64,000 nt of DNA. Origin: Christensenella sp. UBA1685 (GTDB lineage: Bacteria; Bacillota; Clostridia; Christensenellales; CAG-138). Positions within the stretch are counted from its first letter, which is position 1. Each line of letters opens with the position of its first letter. The stretch is from NCBI GenBank assembly GCA_002320595.1, contig DCKB01000031.1:12339-76338 (forward strand), written 5' to 3'. The translations under genes were made by a program, and so were the position numbers. The notes below the pieces were generated by a model. That model saw only the letters and a list, made by a program, of their open reading frames with translations, did no database searches and was not told the origin of the DNA. Of the stretch, positions 42,566 through 51,886 are shown piece after piece.

Positions 42566-43930
42566 TTAGAGAGCGCGCACAATCTCTTTAAAAATGCGCC
42601 CGCGCTGCTCATAGTCGCTGAACCTGCCCCAACTTGCCGCCGCGGGGGAAAGCAGCACCGCGTCACCCGGTGCGGCAAGCGCCTTGGCATCGCGTATCAT
42701 CTGCTCAAACGTACCGTCGGATATGGTCACATTCCCATATCCCGTGCGCCGCGCGGCTTCCTGCACCGCCGGGATGTTGCAGCCGGAGACGAGCACATGC
42801 TTGATGCGGCCGCCGAACGCCTCAAACAACGGCGTAAAATCGCTGTGTTTGTCATAATCTCCTACGCCGAGGAGCAGGATCGTCGGGCGCGTCATGGCCT
42901 CCACAGCCTTGATCGTGGAATCCGGGTTGGTGCCCTTGGAATCATTGATGTATGCCACCCCGTCCTTTTCCCGCACAAATTCAATGCGGTGTTCAACGCC
43001 GGGGAAGGCGCGCAGCCCCTCGCATACTTTTTTCGCTTCCATGCCCATGCAAAGCGAGAGAGCCGCTGCACACAGCGCGTTTTCAATGTTGTGTTTCCCC
43101 GGGATTTGCAGTTCCCGGGTATGAATCAACGGCGTCTCTTTACCGTTCAGCCGGAATATCATCCTGTTTTCCCGCAGGAACATCCCTTCCGGCAGTTCTT
43201 CTTTTTGGGAGAAATAGACTACGCGCGCCCTTGTAAGCCGTTTCATATCACGCACGGTGGGATCGTCATAATTGAGTACGGCGAAATCCTCCTCCGTCTG
43301 GTTTTCAAAGCCGCGGCATTTGGCCGCGATATAGTTTTCAAGCTTATACTCGAAACGGTTCAGATGATCCTCGCTGATGTTGAGCATCCCAAACGCATTC
43401 GGCCGGAACGATGCAATGCTTTCCAGCTGAAGCGCCGCCGTCTCCGCCACGACATAGTCCCCCGGGCGCGTTTCCATGGCGTGTGCGCTGATGGGCACTC
43501 CGATGTTGCCAAGCACAAAGGTGTGCGCGCCCGCCGTCCGGAACAGTTCGCCCGTAAGCGCAGTGGTCGTTGTTTTCCCATTTGTGCCGCTGATGCAGAC
43601 GAATTTCGTCCCGCGGTCGCAGCAGCGATACCCCAATTCAATTTCCCCGATGACCTCTATGCCGCGTGCGCGCGCCGCCTTCGCAAATGGAGCGAAGATG
43701 GGCACAACAGGGCTGAGCACCATCAGGTCGATTCCATCCAACAGCGTTTCAGGCGCTTTGCCGAGCGCGCTTGTATACTCTATGCCGCCAAGCGCCTCTG
43801 TAAGACCGTCTATTTCGCTTTTCATGTCGTTCACAGTCACTTCATAACCGGTTTCATACAAAAGCCGTGCCGCGGCAATGCCGCTGCGCGCCATGCCGAC
43901 GATAAGCGCCCGCTTTTTCCTGTTTTCCAT
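42566..43930 (-). CDS. murD: UDP-N-acetylmuramoylalanine-D-glutamate ligase
   Basis: 454 residues: N-terminal Rossmann domain (ALIVGMARSGIAAARLL), central ATP-binding domain with SGTNGKTTTTALTGE, and C-terminal domain with YINDSKGTNPDST. It adds D-glutamate to UDP-MurNAc-L-Ala. ATG 43930 follows GGAAAGGAAG; the frame continues open to 43996 without support. Separated from mraY by an unusually long gap with hairpins. Confidence 0.96.
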   Translation of the reverse strand: MENRKKRALIVGMARSGIAAARLLYETGYEVTVNDMKSEIDGLTEALGGIEYTSALGKAPETLLDGIDLMVLSPVVPIFAPFAKAARARGIEVIGEIELGYRCCDRGTKFVCISGTNGKTTTTALTGELFRTAGAHTFVLGNIGVPISAHAMETRPGDYVVAETAALQLESIASFRPNAFGMLNISEDHLNRFEYKLENYIAAKCRGFENQTEEDFAVLNYDDPTVRDMKRLTRARVVYFSQKEELPEGMFLRENRMIFRLNGKETPLIHTRELQIPGKHNIENALCAAALSLCMGMEAKKVCEGLRAFPGVEHRIEFVREKDGVAYINDSKGTNPDSTIKAVEAMTRPTILLLGVGDYDKHSDFTPLFEAFGGRIKHVLVSGCNIPAVQEAARRTGYGNVTISDGTFEQMIRDAKALAAPGDAVLLSPAAASWGRFSDYEQRGRIFKEIVRAL

Positions 43931-44159
43931 CGCAGATTCTTCCTTTCCGCAGCCGGTGCTGCGATAAAACCATATGCTTGAGCGCATGGAGACCATCCAT
44001 GCGCATGTTTGAAAAAAGAGCCGTTCGGTGCGGCCAAGGGGCTTGAGGCAAAAGAGCCGCGCTCTGCCTCAAGCACCTTACCCTCGTCGTCTGCCGTGCC
44101 AAGCGCCAATCAGAAAACCACGGCTTACGTCCACAAGCACCAAACGGCTTAACAAACTC
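43931..44159 (-). other. Gap inside the dcw operon with two strong hairpins
   Basis: 229 bp between mraY and murD with no gene. It holds GCTTGAGGCA/TGCCTCAAGC (44041-44074) and GCGCATGGA/TCCATGCGC (43983-44005). Neither ends in a clear T run, so these may stabilise or process the message rather than end it. Confidence 0.55.
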
Positions 44160-45176
44160 TTACACGTATGCCAAAAGGCATACAAGGCACAGGAATGTGG
44201 TAACGATCATGTACACGGACACAATCCGCGTTTCCGCATATCCCTTGAGTTCAAAGTGATGATGCAGCGGCGCCATGCGGAATATGCGCTTTTTGCGCAG
44301 CTTGTAGGAGCCAACCTGCAGAATCACCGAAACGGAGGAGGCGACAAAGCATGCGCCCATGATGGGCAGCAGCAGCGCTGCACGGCTGAAGATCGCCATC
44401 ACGGAAATCGCACCGCCAAGGGCAAGCGATCCCGTATCTCCCATGAAAATCCGCGCCGGAAAGGAGTTGAACCGAAGGAACCCGAGGCACCCGCCTGCAA
44501 CCGCCGCAGCGAAAATGGACATGGAGTTCAGTTCCGCCGCATATTGTGTTTGCGCAGCTTGTCCCGCGTCGCTCGGCAGGATCATTACAGTGGACATATA
44601 ATAAAAGATAATCGCCATCGTGACAGCATAAATCAGGCTTACGCCGGAAGCAAGGCCATCCAGCCCATCAGTCAGATTCACGCTGTTCACCGTTGCGATG
44701 ATGAGGAGCATCACAAACGGGATATAGAACACGCCAAGATCCCATTCCACGTCGAAAAACGCAAGGTAAATCTTCGAGCCCACAAAGGGGCTGTTGTAGG
44801 CATATAAAGCAAGGATGAGCGCAATGCCGAACTGCGCGATGATCTTCTGGTATGCCTTAAGGCCCACGGTGTTTTTATATTTCACCTTCAAAAAATCATC
44901 CAGAAATCCGACCAGAGAAAACCCCACCGTAACAAGCAGCGCAGGCAGCGCAAGCTCCGTGGCATTGAGGGAGAATGCGAGCGTTCCGACAAGGATGCCG
45001 GCGATGAACATCATGCCGCCCATGGTGGGCGTACCCGTTTTTTTAAGGTGCGATTGCGGCCCGTCGTCACGTTCCGTCTGTCCGAATTTCAGCCGTTTCA
45101 GCAGCGGGATCAGCGCGGGGCCGAGCGCGATGGTTACAATCGCAGCGAGCAACAGTGCATAAATCGGGTATTGCAT
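44160..45176 (-). CDS. mraY: Phospho-N-acetylmuramoyl-pentapeptide transferase
   Basis: 338 residues, ten membrane helices. Conserved sites: HLKKTGTPTMGGMMF, GFLDDFLKVKY (metal Asp pair), NLTDGLDGLASG, FMGDTGSLALGG and MAPLHHHFELKG. Makes lipid I at the inner membrane face. ACGGAGG precedes ATG 45176. Directly follows murE with a 39-bp gap, where murF is expected but missing. Confidence 0.97.
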   Translation of the reverse strand: MQYPIYALLLAAIVTIALGPALIPLLKRLKFGQTERDDGPQSHLKKTGTPTMGGMMFIAGILVGTLAFSLNATELALPALLVTVGFSLVGFLDDFLKVKYKNTVGLKAYQKIIAQFGIALILALYAYNSPFVGSKIYLAFFDVEWDLGVFYIPFVMLLIIATVNSVNLTDGLDGLASGVSLIYAVTMAIIFYYMSTVMILPSDAGQAAQTQYAAELNSMSIFAAAVAGGCLGFLRFNSFPARIFMGDTGSLALGGAISVMAIFSRAALLLPIMGACFVASSVSVILQVGSYKLRKKRIFRMAPLHHHFELKGYAETRIVSVYMIVTTFLCLVCLLAYV

Positions 45177-45215
45177 AACATCCTCCGTATCCAACCGGGC
45201 GATATGCCCGAAACG

Positions 45216-46661
45216 TTATTTCTCGTTTGTGCTAAGCAGTTCGGCAACGATTTCCTTTTCGTCAAAATGCCGCTTTCCGCTGCCGATCTCCTGATAGTTT
45301 TCATGTCCCTTGCCCGCAAGGATGATAACATCCCTGGGTTGTGCATGCTCCAGCGCATAGCGGATCGCCTCATAACGGTTTTCCACCACAACGTGCGGAC
45401 AGCTGGATTTGCGGACTCCCTCAAGCACGGCCTCAATAATGGCCATCGGATCCTCCGTGCGCGGGTTGTCGCTTGTGACAACGAGGAAATCCGAAAAGCG
45501 TCCGGCAATTTCACCCATGATGGGGCGCTTTGCATGGTCACGGTCTCCACCGCAGCCAAAGAGCGTTACAATGCGCCCCTCTGCAAAGCCGCGCGCCGTT
45601 TTAAGGATATTCTCCAACGCATCCGGCGTATGCGCATAGTCCAAAAGCACCGTGAAATTCCGTCCGCCCGTAGGCAGGGGTTCCAGCCTGCCTGAAACGC
45701 TGCCCATGGTTTCGATGCCGTTTTTAACGGCGGAAAGCGGGAGGCCGAGCTGAATTGCCGCAGCGACGGCGCCCATCGCGTTAAACACGCTGAACAGGCC
45801 GGGAATCGGCACATACATCCGAATCGTTCCGAGCGGGCAATGCATGTCAAACTGCACGCCGCGGGTGGTAATATCGATCTCGCTTGCCGAAATGTCGGCC
45901 TGCTCGCGGATTCCAAAGGTTTTGCATGGGATCGTAAGCCCATTGAGAATCGTTTGCGCATGCGGGTCATCCCGGTTCACCACAGCCTGCCGCGCCTGCG
46001 CAAAAATGCGCATTTTTGCCGCAAGATAGTTTTCAAAGGTTTTATGGTAATCCAGATGATCCTGCGTCAGATTGGTGAAGACCGCTGTTTCAAATTCGAT
46101 GCCGTGCACGCGGCGTTGATCCAACGAATGGGAGGATGCCTCCATCACCACAAGTTCCACGCTTTCATCCTTCATCTCGCGCAAAATGCGCTGCAAATCC
46201 ACGCTTTCGGGCGTCGTGCGCTCCGTATCAACGATACGTTCGCCGATGAGGTTGCGAATCGTGCCGATGAGCCCCACCTTTAAGCCGCATTGCTCTGCAA
46301 TCGCCTTGAGCATATAAGTGGTGCTGGTCTTTCCGTTGGTACCCGTCACCCCTACGATGCGCATGCCGCGCGCAGGATATCCATAAAAAGCCGCCGCCAT
46401 TTCCGCCATTGCGATGCGCGTGTTTTCTACGACAACCTGAGGTACGGGCAGCGGGAGTTCATGCTCCACCACAAGCGCGGCCGCACCTGCCGCAACAGCC
46501 TGCGCGGCATAGGCGTGCCCGTCTGAAAATGTGCCTACGACACAGAAAAACAGGTCGCCTTTCCCAACCTTGCGGGAATTGTATTGCAGCGATGCAATCG
46601 GTGTGTCCTTCCCCGTGCATTTTTCATGCGCCGTTGCGCCGGCAAGTTCAGAAAGCAGCAT
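45216..46661 (-). CDS. murE: UDP-MurNAc-tripeptide synthetase, meso-diaminopimelate type
   Basis: 481 residues. VTGTNGKTSTTYMLKAI binds ATP, ERTTPESVDLQ and ASSHSLDQRRV bind the nucleotide substrate, and SDNPRTEDP contains the DNPR motif that selects meso-diaminopimelate instead of lysine. The wall is therefore probably of the A1gamma (DAP) type. It follows the PBP gene by 63 bp. Confidence 0.96.
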   Translation of the reverse strand: MLLSELAGATAHEKCTGKDTPIASLQYNSRKVGKGDLFFCVVGTFSDGHAYAAQAVAAGAAALVVEHELPLPVPQVVVENTRIAMAEMAAAFYGYPARGMRIVGVTGTNGKTSTTYMLKAIAEQCGLKVGLIGTIRNLIGERIVDTERTTPESVDLQRILREMKDESVELVVMEASSHSLDQRRVHGIEFETAVFTNLTQDHLDYHKTFENYLAAKMRIFAQARQAVVNRDDPHAQTILNGLTIPCKTFGIREQADISASEIDITTRGVQFDMHCPLGTIRMYVPIPGLFSVFNAMGAVAAAIQLGLPLSAVKNGIETMGSVSGRLEPLPTGGRNFTVLLDYAHTPDALENILKTARGFAEGRIVTLFGCGGDRDHAKRPIMGEIAGRFSDFLVVTSDNPRTEDPMAIIEAVLEGVRKSSCPHVVVENRYEAIRYALEHAQPRDVIILAGKGHENYQEIGSGKRHFDEKEIVAELLSTNEK

Positions 46662-46724
46662 TCTTATTCCCCATTTCCTTTCAGTCCCACTCTATCCCCT
46701 TTGCGCCGTATTCGCCGGCGCGCA

Positions 46725-48866
46725 TTATCCGTCTCCGATGTTGGTGCTGGAAAATTCCACAAGCACCTCTGTGCCGGCCGGAACGCTCTCTCCGGCCATC
46801 GGGGACTGGCGGATGGCCTTTCCCGTCTGGTTTTCCGGATAAATCAAAATTTTAAGCCCATTTGCTTTCAGCGTATCGCTTGCTTTAAGGCGCGTCATGC
46901 CCGACACATCCGGCACGGTAACCAACTCCGGTTCGTCTTCTCCTTCAGTGCTGTATTCCGCGCTCGTGTCCGCTGTGTAAAGCAGTACGCCCGAGCCTTT
47001 CACAGCCGCTTGCCCCGCCACAGGGATCTGCGCGGTAACAAGTTCCGCACTGTCATCCTGATATGTCGCGGTAAGGCCGATGTCCTTGAGTGCCTCTGCG
47101 GCCTCCGCGATGGTCATTCCCGCAAGCGGGGGAACCGCCACGGATTCTTCGCTTCCCTCGGGAAGGTATCCCGCATGGCGCAGCGTTTCCTCCAGCATTT
47201 GTTTCACAAACGGCGCTGCAACCGTGCTTCCGAAAACTGTGCCGACCTGCGGTTCATCCACCAGGATAAGGCACACGAATTCCGGGTCATCCGCCGGAGC
47301 AAAGCCGATGAACGAAGCGATCAGCTTGCCGTCGGCAATTTTGCCGCCCTCATACTTCTGCGCCGTTCCCGTTTTGCCGCCGATGCGGTAACCGGCAACC
47401 GCAGCGTTGCGGCCGCTTCCGCTCGTGACAACGCTTTCCGCAATCTCACGCACCAGCTGAGAGGTTTCCTCTCGGATGACGCGCCGCACGGTCGTAGGCT
47501 CGTTCTGGAGGATCACCGTGCCGTCATTTGCAACGATCCGGTTCAGCACATAAGGCTGCATCAGGTTGCCGCCGTTCACCACCGCAGATACAGCCGTAAC
47601 AAGCTGCAATGGCGTCATGGCGATGCTCTGGCCGAATCCGATGCGCGCGAGCGTGTTTTCAGTAATGTATTTCTGATGCGTCACGATGCCGCTCGCTTCA
47701 CCCGTGATGCCGCTCCCCGTGGAGGCGCCAAAGCCAAACGCGTAGATGTATTCATAAAAGGTTTCCACGCCCATGGCCTGAGCCATCGCCATAAAGGCGG
47801 GGTTGCAGGAATTCTGCACCACCTGAAACAGGGTTTGCTGGCCATGGCCGCCAGACTTCCAACAGCGTATTTTCTCGCCGTTGACGATGTGGTATCCCGG
47901 GCAATAAATGCCGAAGCTTTCGTCGATGGCGTGGCTGTCAAGCGCCGAAGCAAGCGTGATAAGCTTGAATGTGGAGCCCGGCTCATACGCATCGGCCACA
48001 ACGCGGTTTCGCGTGACCGAAGCGAGAAGCTCCGCGTCTTTGCGGGGCGGGTCGTTCGGATCATAATCCGGCTGCGTGGTAATTGCGAGGATCGCGCCGG
48101 TCTTGCAATTCATCAGGATGCCCTGCGCCGTCGCTGCGTTATTGACCTCAAGAGCCTCCTTGCACGCCTTCTCAAGCGACGATTGGTAGACGCTGTCCAC
48201 CGTCAAAACGAGGTTGTACCCATCCACCGGTTCGATGATTTCCTGCACGCCGTAGGCGAGCGCGTTGCCCTTGCGGTCGGTCTCCGTAATCATGCGTCCG
48301 TCCTCGCCGGCAAGGTATTTGTCATATTTCTGCTCGAGCCCCGATTGTCCCACGCCATCCACGGTCGTGAAGCCCAACAGTTGGGAAAACAGGGTGCCCG
48401 AAGGATAATACCGCTTTGTGTCAATCGCAGTGCCAACGCCCATGCCGAGCTTACGGGCTGCGATCTGGTCGATCACCTCGCGCTCCACGCGGCGGGCGAG
48501 GATAATCTCCTGCTTCTTTGTGTCGCTGACTTTGGCGAGCACGGTTTCGTATTCCAGCCCCAGAAGTTCCGCAAGCTCCGTTGCTACGCGCGTGCGCTCC
48601 ACTGCGTCAATGCTGTTCGGCCAAATCACGACCTTGTAAGCCGTACCGCTCTGGGCAAGCACCACGCCTGTCGTATCCAGAATACTGCCGCGCGCCGCAG
48701 ACAGGGAAGTGTCGCGCGTCCACTGCGAAAGCGCCCGCTCCTGCAATTCATCGCTTTGAACGACTTGAATATAGAACAGCCGGCCGATGAGCACCACGAA
48801 TACCGTGGCGATTACGACCAGGGCCGCAAGCAGTCTTTTCTTGTAAGAAACGCCGGGTGCTCCCAT
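46725..48866 (-). CDS. Class B penicillin-binding protein with two PASTA domains (SpoVD/FtsI-like)
   Basis: 713 residues: one membrane helix near 10-30, dimerisation domain (RGSILDTTG), transpeptidase with EPGSTFKL (active Ser), QNSCN (S-x-N motif) and GGKTGTAQ, then two PASTA domains (about 575-640 and 650-713; VPPLAGMTIAEA, VPDVSGMTRLKA). It cross-links septal or cortex peptidoglycan with the FtsW-type synthase. In Bacillus both Pbp2B (two PASTA) and SpoVD (one) are encoded here; only one gene is present, so it may do the vegetative job. GGAGGAAAACAC precedes ATG 48866. Confidence 0.93.
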   Translation of the reverse strand: MGAPGVSYKKRLLAALVVIATVFVVLIGRLFYIQVVQSDELQERALSQWTRDTSLSAARGSILDTTGVVLAQSGTAYKVVIWPNSIDAVERTRVATELAELLGLEYETVLAKVSDTKKQEIILARRVEREVIDQIAARKLGMGVGTAIDTKRYYPSGTLFSQLLGFTTVDGVGQSGLEQKYDKYLAGEDGRMITETDRKGNALAYGVQEIIEPVDGYNLVLTVDSVYQSSLEKACKEALEVNNAATAQGILMNCKTGAILAITTQPDYDPNDPPRKDAELLASVTRNRVVADAYEPGSTFKLITLASALDSHAIDESFGIYCPGYHIVNGEKIRCWKSGGHGQQTLFQVVQNSCNPAFMAMAQAMGVETFYEYIYAFGFGASTGSGITGEASGIVTHQKYITENTLARIGFGQSIAMTPLQLVTAVSAVVNGGNLMQPYVLNRIVANDGTVILQNEPTTVRRVIREETSQLVREIAESVVTSGSGRNAAVAGYRIGGKTGTAQKYEGGKIADGKLIASFIGFAPADDPEFVCLILVDEPQVGTVFGSTVAAPFVKQMLEETLRHAGYLPEGSEESVAVPPLAGMTIAEAAEALKDIGLTATYQDDSAELVTAQIPVAGQAAVKGSGVLLYTADTSAEYSTEGEDEPELVTVPDVSGMTRLKASDTLKANGLKILIYPENQTGKAIRQSPMAGESVPAGTEVLVEFSSTNIGDG

Positions 48867-48894
48867 GTGTTTTCCTCCAAAGGGCGAGAGCACC

Positions 48895-49485
48895 TCAGTC
48901 CGTATTCATGTCCCCATCCGGATTTGTGCTCGCGTCCTGATTTTGGTTGGGTTCCCCATCCGTACCGCCATCATTTTTCTGATAGTTGCCAACCGTTTCA
49001 CGCACACGCACAATCTGCTCTGCCGTGGGATATCCCAACCCGGCCGCAAGCGCCGCTTCGCGCGCCGCGTCAATGTTCAGCGCGTTGTTCAGCTGTACGT
49101 TGAGCGCCGCAATGTTGCGCTCGCTTTCAGCGATCCCATCCTTCAAATCGTTCACGGCGGAATAGGCCAGCGCGATGGCGGAATAGCGCACGATCACGCC
49201 GATGAGAACTGCGGCAATCAGAAATATGCACGCTACGCTTGCCACTTTAGGCAAAACGCGCTGCTTGCGGCGCTGCCGGGGCGAGGGGCCTTTCTGTACG
49301 CGTGTTTTTACCGCAGGCTTCCTAGTTCGCGTGCATGGTTCAGCCTCCGTGCTTCCGGGCTCTTCAGGCCGGGGCGCCCGCTGCGGCATTTCGTTCGGCA
49401 GAGCCTCTGCCGTTGCCGCACGGCTGTGCGAATACACCCGCGAGGGCGCGTACACGTATTCGTCTTTTCTTGCCGCTACTGCCAT
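48895..49485 (-). CDS. FtsL-like divisome protein
   Basis: 196 residues. A long basic, disordered cytoplasmic part (about 1-80) leads to a single membrane helix near 82-105 and a coiled coil (SAVNDLKDGIAESERNIAALN), then an acidic Asn/Asp-rich tail. Sequence similarity to known FtsL is weak, as is normal for this family; the identification rests on topology and on the position between rsmH and the PBP gene. Confidence 0.78.
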   Translation of the reverse strand: MAVAARKDEYVYAPSRVYSHSRAATAEALPNEMPQRAPRPEEPGSTEAEPCTRTRKPAVKTRVQKGPSPRQRRKQRVLPKVASVACIFLIAAVLIGVIVRYSAIALAYSAVNDLKDGIAESERNIAALNVQLNNALNIDAAREAALAAGLGYPTAEQIVRVRETVGNYQKNDGGTDGEPNQNQDASTNPDGDMNTD

Positions 49486-49506
49486 GGTATTCGTTTCCGC
49501 CTTAAC

Positions 49507-50445
49507 TTATAACTTTTGTATGGCGCGCAGCTTTGCGCTGCGTGCGCGTGGATTTTCTTTGAGCTCCGCTTCTCCCGCCACAATGGGCTTTTTTGTGAGC
49601 ATCCGTGCCGTTGGCTTTTTGCCGCAGGTGCATATCGGGGCGCGCGGATCGCAGGTGCAAGGGTTCTCAAACGTTTTAAACGCCTGTTTGACGATGCGGT
49701 CCTCCAGAGAATGAAAGGTGATCACCGCGAGCACACCGCCGCTTCTCAGCAGGTCGTGCGCATCGGTCAGCGCATCCGAAAGGCCCGCAAGTTCACCGTT
49801 CACCTCGATGCGCAGCGCCTGAAACGTGCGTCGCGCCGGGTGCTGTTGTTCACGCCGCGCCGGAGCGGGCATTGCGCGTTTCACGATGTCCGCAAGGCCC
49901 ACGGTGCTGTCCAGCGGCGCTTTTTCGCGTTCCCGCACGATGGCGTTCGCCACGCGCATGGCATATCGTTCCTCGCCATACTCCCGGATAATCCGCGCAA
50001 GCGCTTCCGCCGGGTAACCGTTCACCACATCATAGGCAGAAAGTGGTGCGGAGGGATCCATCCGCATATCGAGCGGCGCGTCCTCATGGTAAGAAAAACC
50101 GCGTTCCGGGGTGTCAAGCTGATGGGAGGATACGCCAAGATCCAATAAAATCCCATCTGCTTCCATGACGCCCTGCCCTGCAAGCAGGCGCTTCATATCA
50201 AAAAAATTGCCGCGGATGGCCGTGAACGCTTCTCCAAAGCGGGTGAGCCGCAGGGAAGCCGCTTCAATCGCCGCGCTGTCGCGGTCGATCCCATAGAGCC
50301 TGCCGCCTTCGGGCAACCGTTCCAAAACAGCTTCAGCATGGCCGCCGCCGCCGAGCGTTCCATCCACAAATGTGCCGCCGCGCTGTGGAGCAAGCAGGCT
50401 GACGACTGTGTCCCGCACGATCGGAATGTGATGGAACCCGCTCAT
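49507..50445 (-). CDS. rsmH: 16S rRNA (cytosine1402-N4)-methyltransferase
   Basis: 312 residues. FVDGTLGGGGHAEAVLER binds SAM; LLDLGVSSHQLD and ERGFSYHEDAPLDMRMD are hallmark motifs; the C-terminal half ends with VITFHSLEDRIVKQAF and a Cys-containing CTCDPRAPICTCGK segment. Methylates the decoding region of the ribosome. It overlaps mraZ by 4 bp (ATGA). Confidence 0.97.
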   Translation of the reverse strand: MSGFHHIPIVRDTVVSLLAPQRGGTFVDGTLGGGGHAEAVLERLPEGGRLYGIDRDSAAIEAASLRLTRFGEAFTAIRGNFFDMKRLLAGQGVMEADGILLDLGVSSHQLDTPERGFSYHEDAPLDMRMDPSAPLSAYDVVNGYPAEALARIIREYGEERYAMRVANAIVREREKAPLDSTVGLADIVKRAMPAPARREQQHPARRTFQALRIEVNGELAGLSDALTDAHDLLRSGGVLAVITFHSLEDRIVKQAFKTFENPCTCDPRAPICTCGKKPTARMLTKKPIVAGEAELKENPRARSAKLRAIQKL

Positions 50446-50888
50446 ATGCCAAGCCCCGCAAGGTAAGCGAGCGCATCGTCCTCATCGTCCTCGCTTGCTT
50501 CCAGTTGGTTCGCCCACATATCTCCGCTCCAGATTTCGATGCGGTTTCCCATGCCGACGAGCACCGCGTCTTTGTCGATGCCCGCATACTTGCGCAGCGT
50601 GCTGGAGATGAGGATGCGTCCCTGCTTGTCCAGCTCGCAATCGCAAGCGTTGGCAAACGTCATGCGCAGGGCGTTCTGCGCCTTGACATCGGTCATTGCA
50701 ATTTTATTGTAGCGCTCAAGAAGCATGTCCCATGTTGTGAGCGACATGCCGAAAAGGCACCGCCGATCGCTCTTCCCCAGCATGCCCCGGGTTATGATGA
50801 TGGTGCTTCCCAAATCCTCGCGCCACTTAGCCGGAATAAAAAGCCGGCCCTTGGCGTCCACGTTATGCTCAAACGAGTTGATCAGCAT
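50442..50888 (-). CDS. mraZ: Transcriptional regulator MraZ
   Basis: 148 residues with two SpoVT-AbrB-like halves: VDAKGRLFIPAKWRE and LDKQGRILISSTLRKYA, each holding the conserved D-x-x-G-R motif. In other bacteria MraZ forms rings and represses the dcw operon through short direct repeats near its promoter; such repeats are seen just upstream here. GAAGGAGG lies 9 bp before the ATG. First gene of the 12-gene operon that runs to ftsZ. Confidence 0.97.
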   Translation of the reverse strand: MLINSFEHNVDAKGRLFIPAKWREDLGSTIIITRGMLGKSDRRCLFGMSLTTWDMLLERYNKIAMTDVKAQNALRMTFANACDCELDKQGRILISSTLRKYAGIDKDAVLVGMGNRIEIWSGDMWANQLEASEDDEDDALAYLAGLGI

Positions 50889-50951
50889 CGCGTACGCCTC
50901 CTTCAGTTCTGCGAATCTGCATATGCATACACCTTCGCATCATCTGACCCC

Positions 50952-50986
50952 ATTATACACCACTTCGCTACACTTGTCACCACCTT
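50952..50986 (-). promoter_or_regulatory. dcw operon promoter with MraZ boxes
   Basis: Minus strand GTGACA, 17 bp, TATAAT. Over it lie three direct repeats AAGGTGG (50980-50986), AAGTGT (50970-50975) and AAGTGG (50960-50965), whose GTG triplets are exactly 10 bp apart. This fits the known MraZ operator style of evenly spaced GTGG-type boxes and implies autoregulation. Confidence 0.75.
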
Positions 50987-51101
50987 AATTCATTTTTGCG
51001 CCCGTTTTCATGGGAAAATGCCTTCGTATTCACGTTGCGTTTTTTCCCCGCCGCGCAAAATCCAGCTATTTTTCCGCAGAAAGTCCGTCGATTATACAGC
51101 A

Positions 51102-51126
51102 AAAGGCCCTCGTAACGAGGACCTTT
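51102..51126 (-). terminator. Terminator after the metallophosphoesterase gene
   Basis: AAAGGNCCTCGT and its complement form a stem with one mismatch, ending in TTTT on the minus strand. Located 53 bp past the stop. Confidence 0.7.
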
Positions 51127-51178
51127 CTTAAAATGCTGCATTTTCTGATCTTCTTTTGTCTAATCCGTTTTGCCGGTT

Positions 51179-51871
51179 TCAAACCGCAACGATAAGCTTG
51201 GGTTTGAATTCCAAATGATCCGCGGAGCAAAGCGTGTATTGTATGCCATTGCGCTCGCCTTCAAACGCATTCCGGCAAGCCTTGCCGTGTAAGTGGCCAT
51301 ATGCCACATGCTTTGCGCCGTGTTGCTCAAACAGCTCCGTAAACCCGGAAGGCTGCCTCCGCTCATTAAACGGCGGATAGTGCATCATGCAAAGCAGAAG
51401 TTTGTCCTTCGGCGCGCCGGAAAGAGAAAGCCCCATGCGGATGACCTCGCGGTCATAAATCGGGCGGTCTGCGGCCTCATCGAACCCAACGCTGCCCGGG
51501 CACGTCCATCCGCGCGACCCCGCGATGGCAACGTCGCCGAAAACGAACGCATCGTTCTGCAGCGCGTACATCCCTTCCGGCAGAGCCCCGCGCACCTTCG
51601 CAAGCGAGTTCCACCAATAATCGTGGTTGCCGCGCAAAATCAGCTTTTTCCCCGGGAAGGACGCAATCGTACAAAGATCCGTTTTCGCTTCCGCAAGGTG
51701 CATCGCCCAACTGACGTCCCCCGGAATCAGCACCAAATCCTCTTCCCCCACCGTTTCCAGCCATGCTTCGCGGATGCGCGCAAGGTGGTTGTCCCATGTG
51801 GGGCCAAACACATCCATAGGCTTGTTAACGCTGCCGGAAAGGTGCAGGTCCGCCAGTGCAAATACCCTCAT
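51179..51871 (-). CDS. Metallophosphoesterase (COG1768-type)
   Basis: 230 residues, calcineurin-like fold. Metal-binding motifs in order: ALADLHLS, LIPGDVSWAM, LRGNHDYWW, MMHYPPF and YGHLHG. The DVFGPTWDNH and GDVSWAM variants belong to a small cytoplasmic clostridial group with unknown substrate. The start is uncertain: ATG 51871 and TTG 51880 both lack a well-spaced ribosome site. It follows the zinc-ribbon gene by about 15 bp and was probably co-transcribed with it. Confidence 0.85.
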   Translation of the reverse strand: MRVFALADLHLSGSVNKPMDVFGPTWDNHLARIREAWLETVGEEDLVLIPGDVSWAMHLAEAKTDLCTIASFPGKKLILRGNHDYWWNSLAKVRGALPEGMYALQNDAFVFGDVAIAGSRGWTCPGSVGFDEAADRPIYDREVIRMGLSLSGAPKDKLLLCMMHYPPFNERRQPSGFTELFEQHGAKHVAYGHLHGKACRNAFEGERNGIQYTLCSADHLEFKPKLIVAV

Positions 51872-51886
51872 TCCGCTCAAAACGAT

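Noticed and set aside
43837..44109. A 90-codon frame in the mraY-murD gap
   Set aside because: It overlaps the start of murD out of frame, has no ribosome site and no motif.
46584..49103. An 839-codon plus-strand frame opposite the PBP gene
   Set aside because: Antisense to a clear penicillin-binding protein, with composition typical of a shadow frame.
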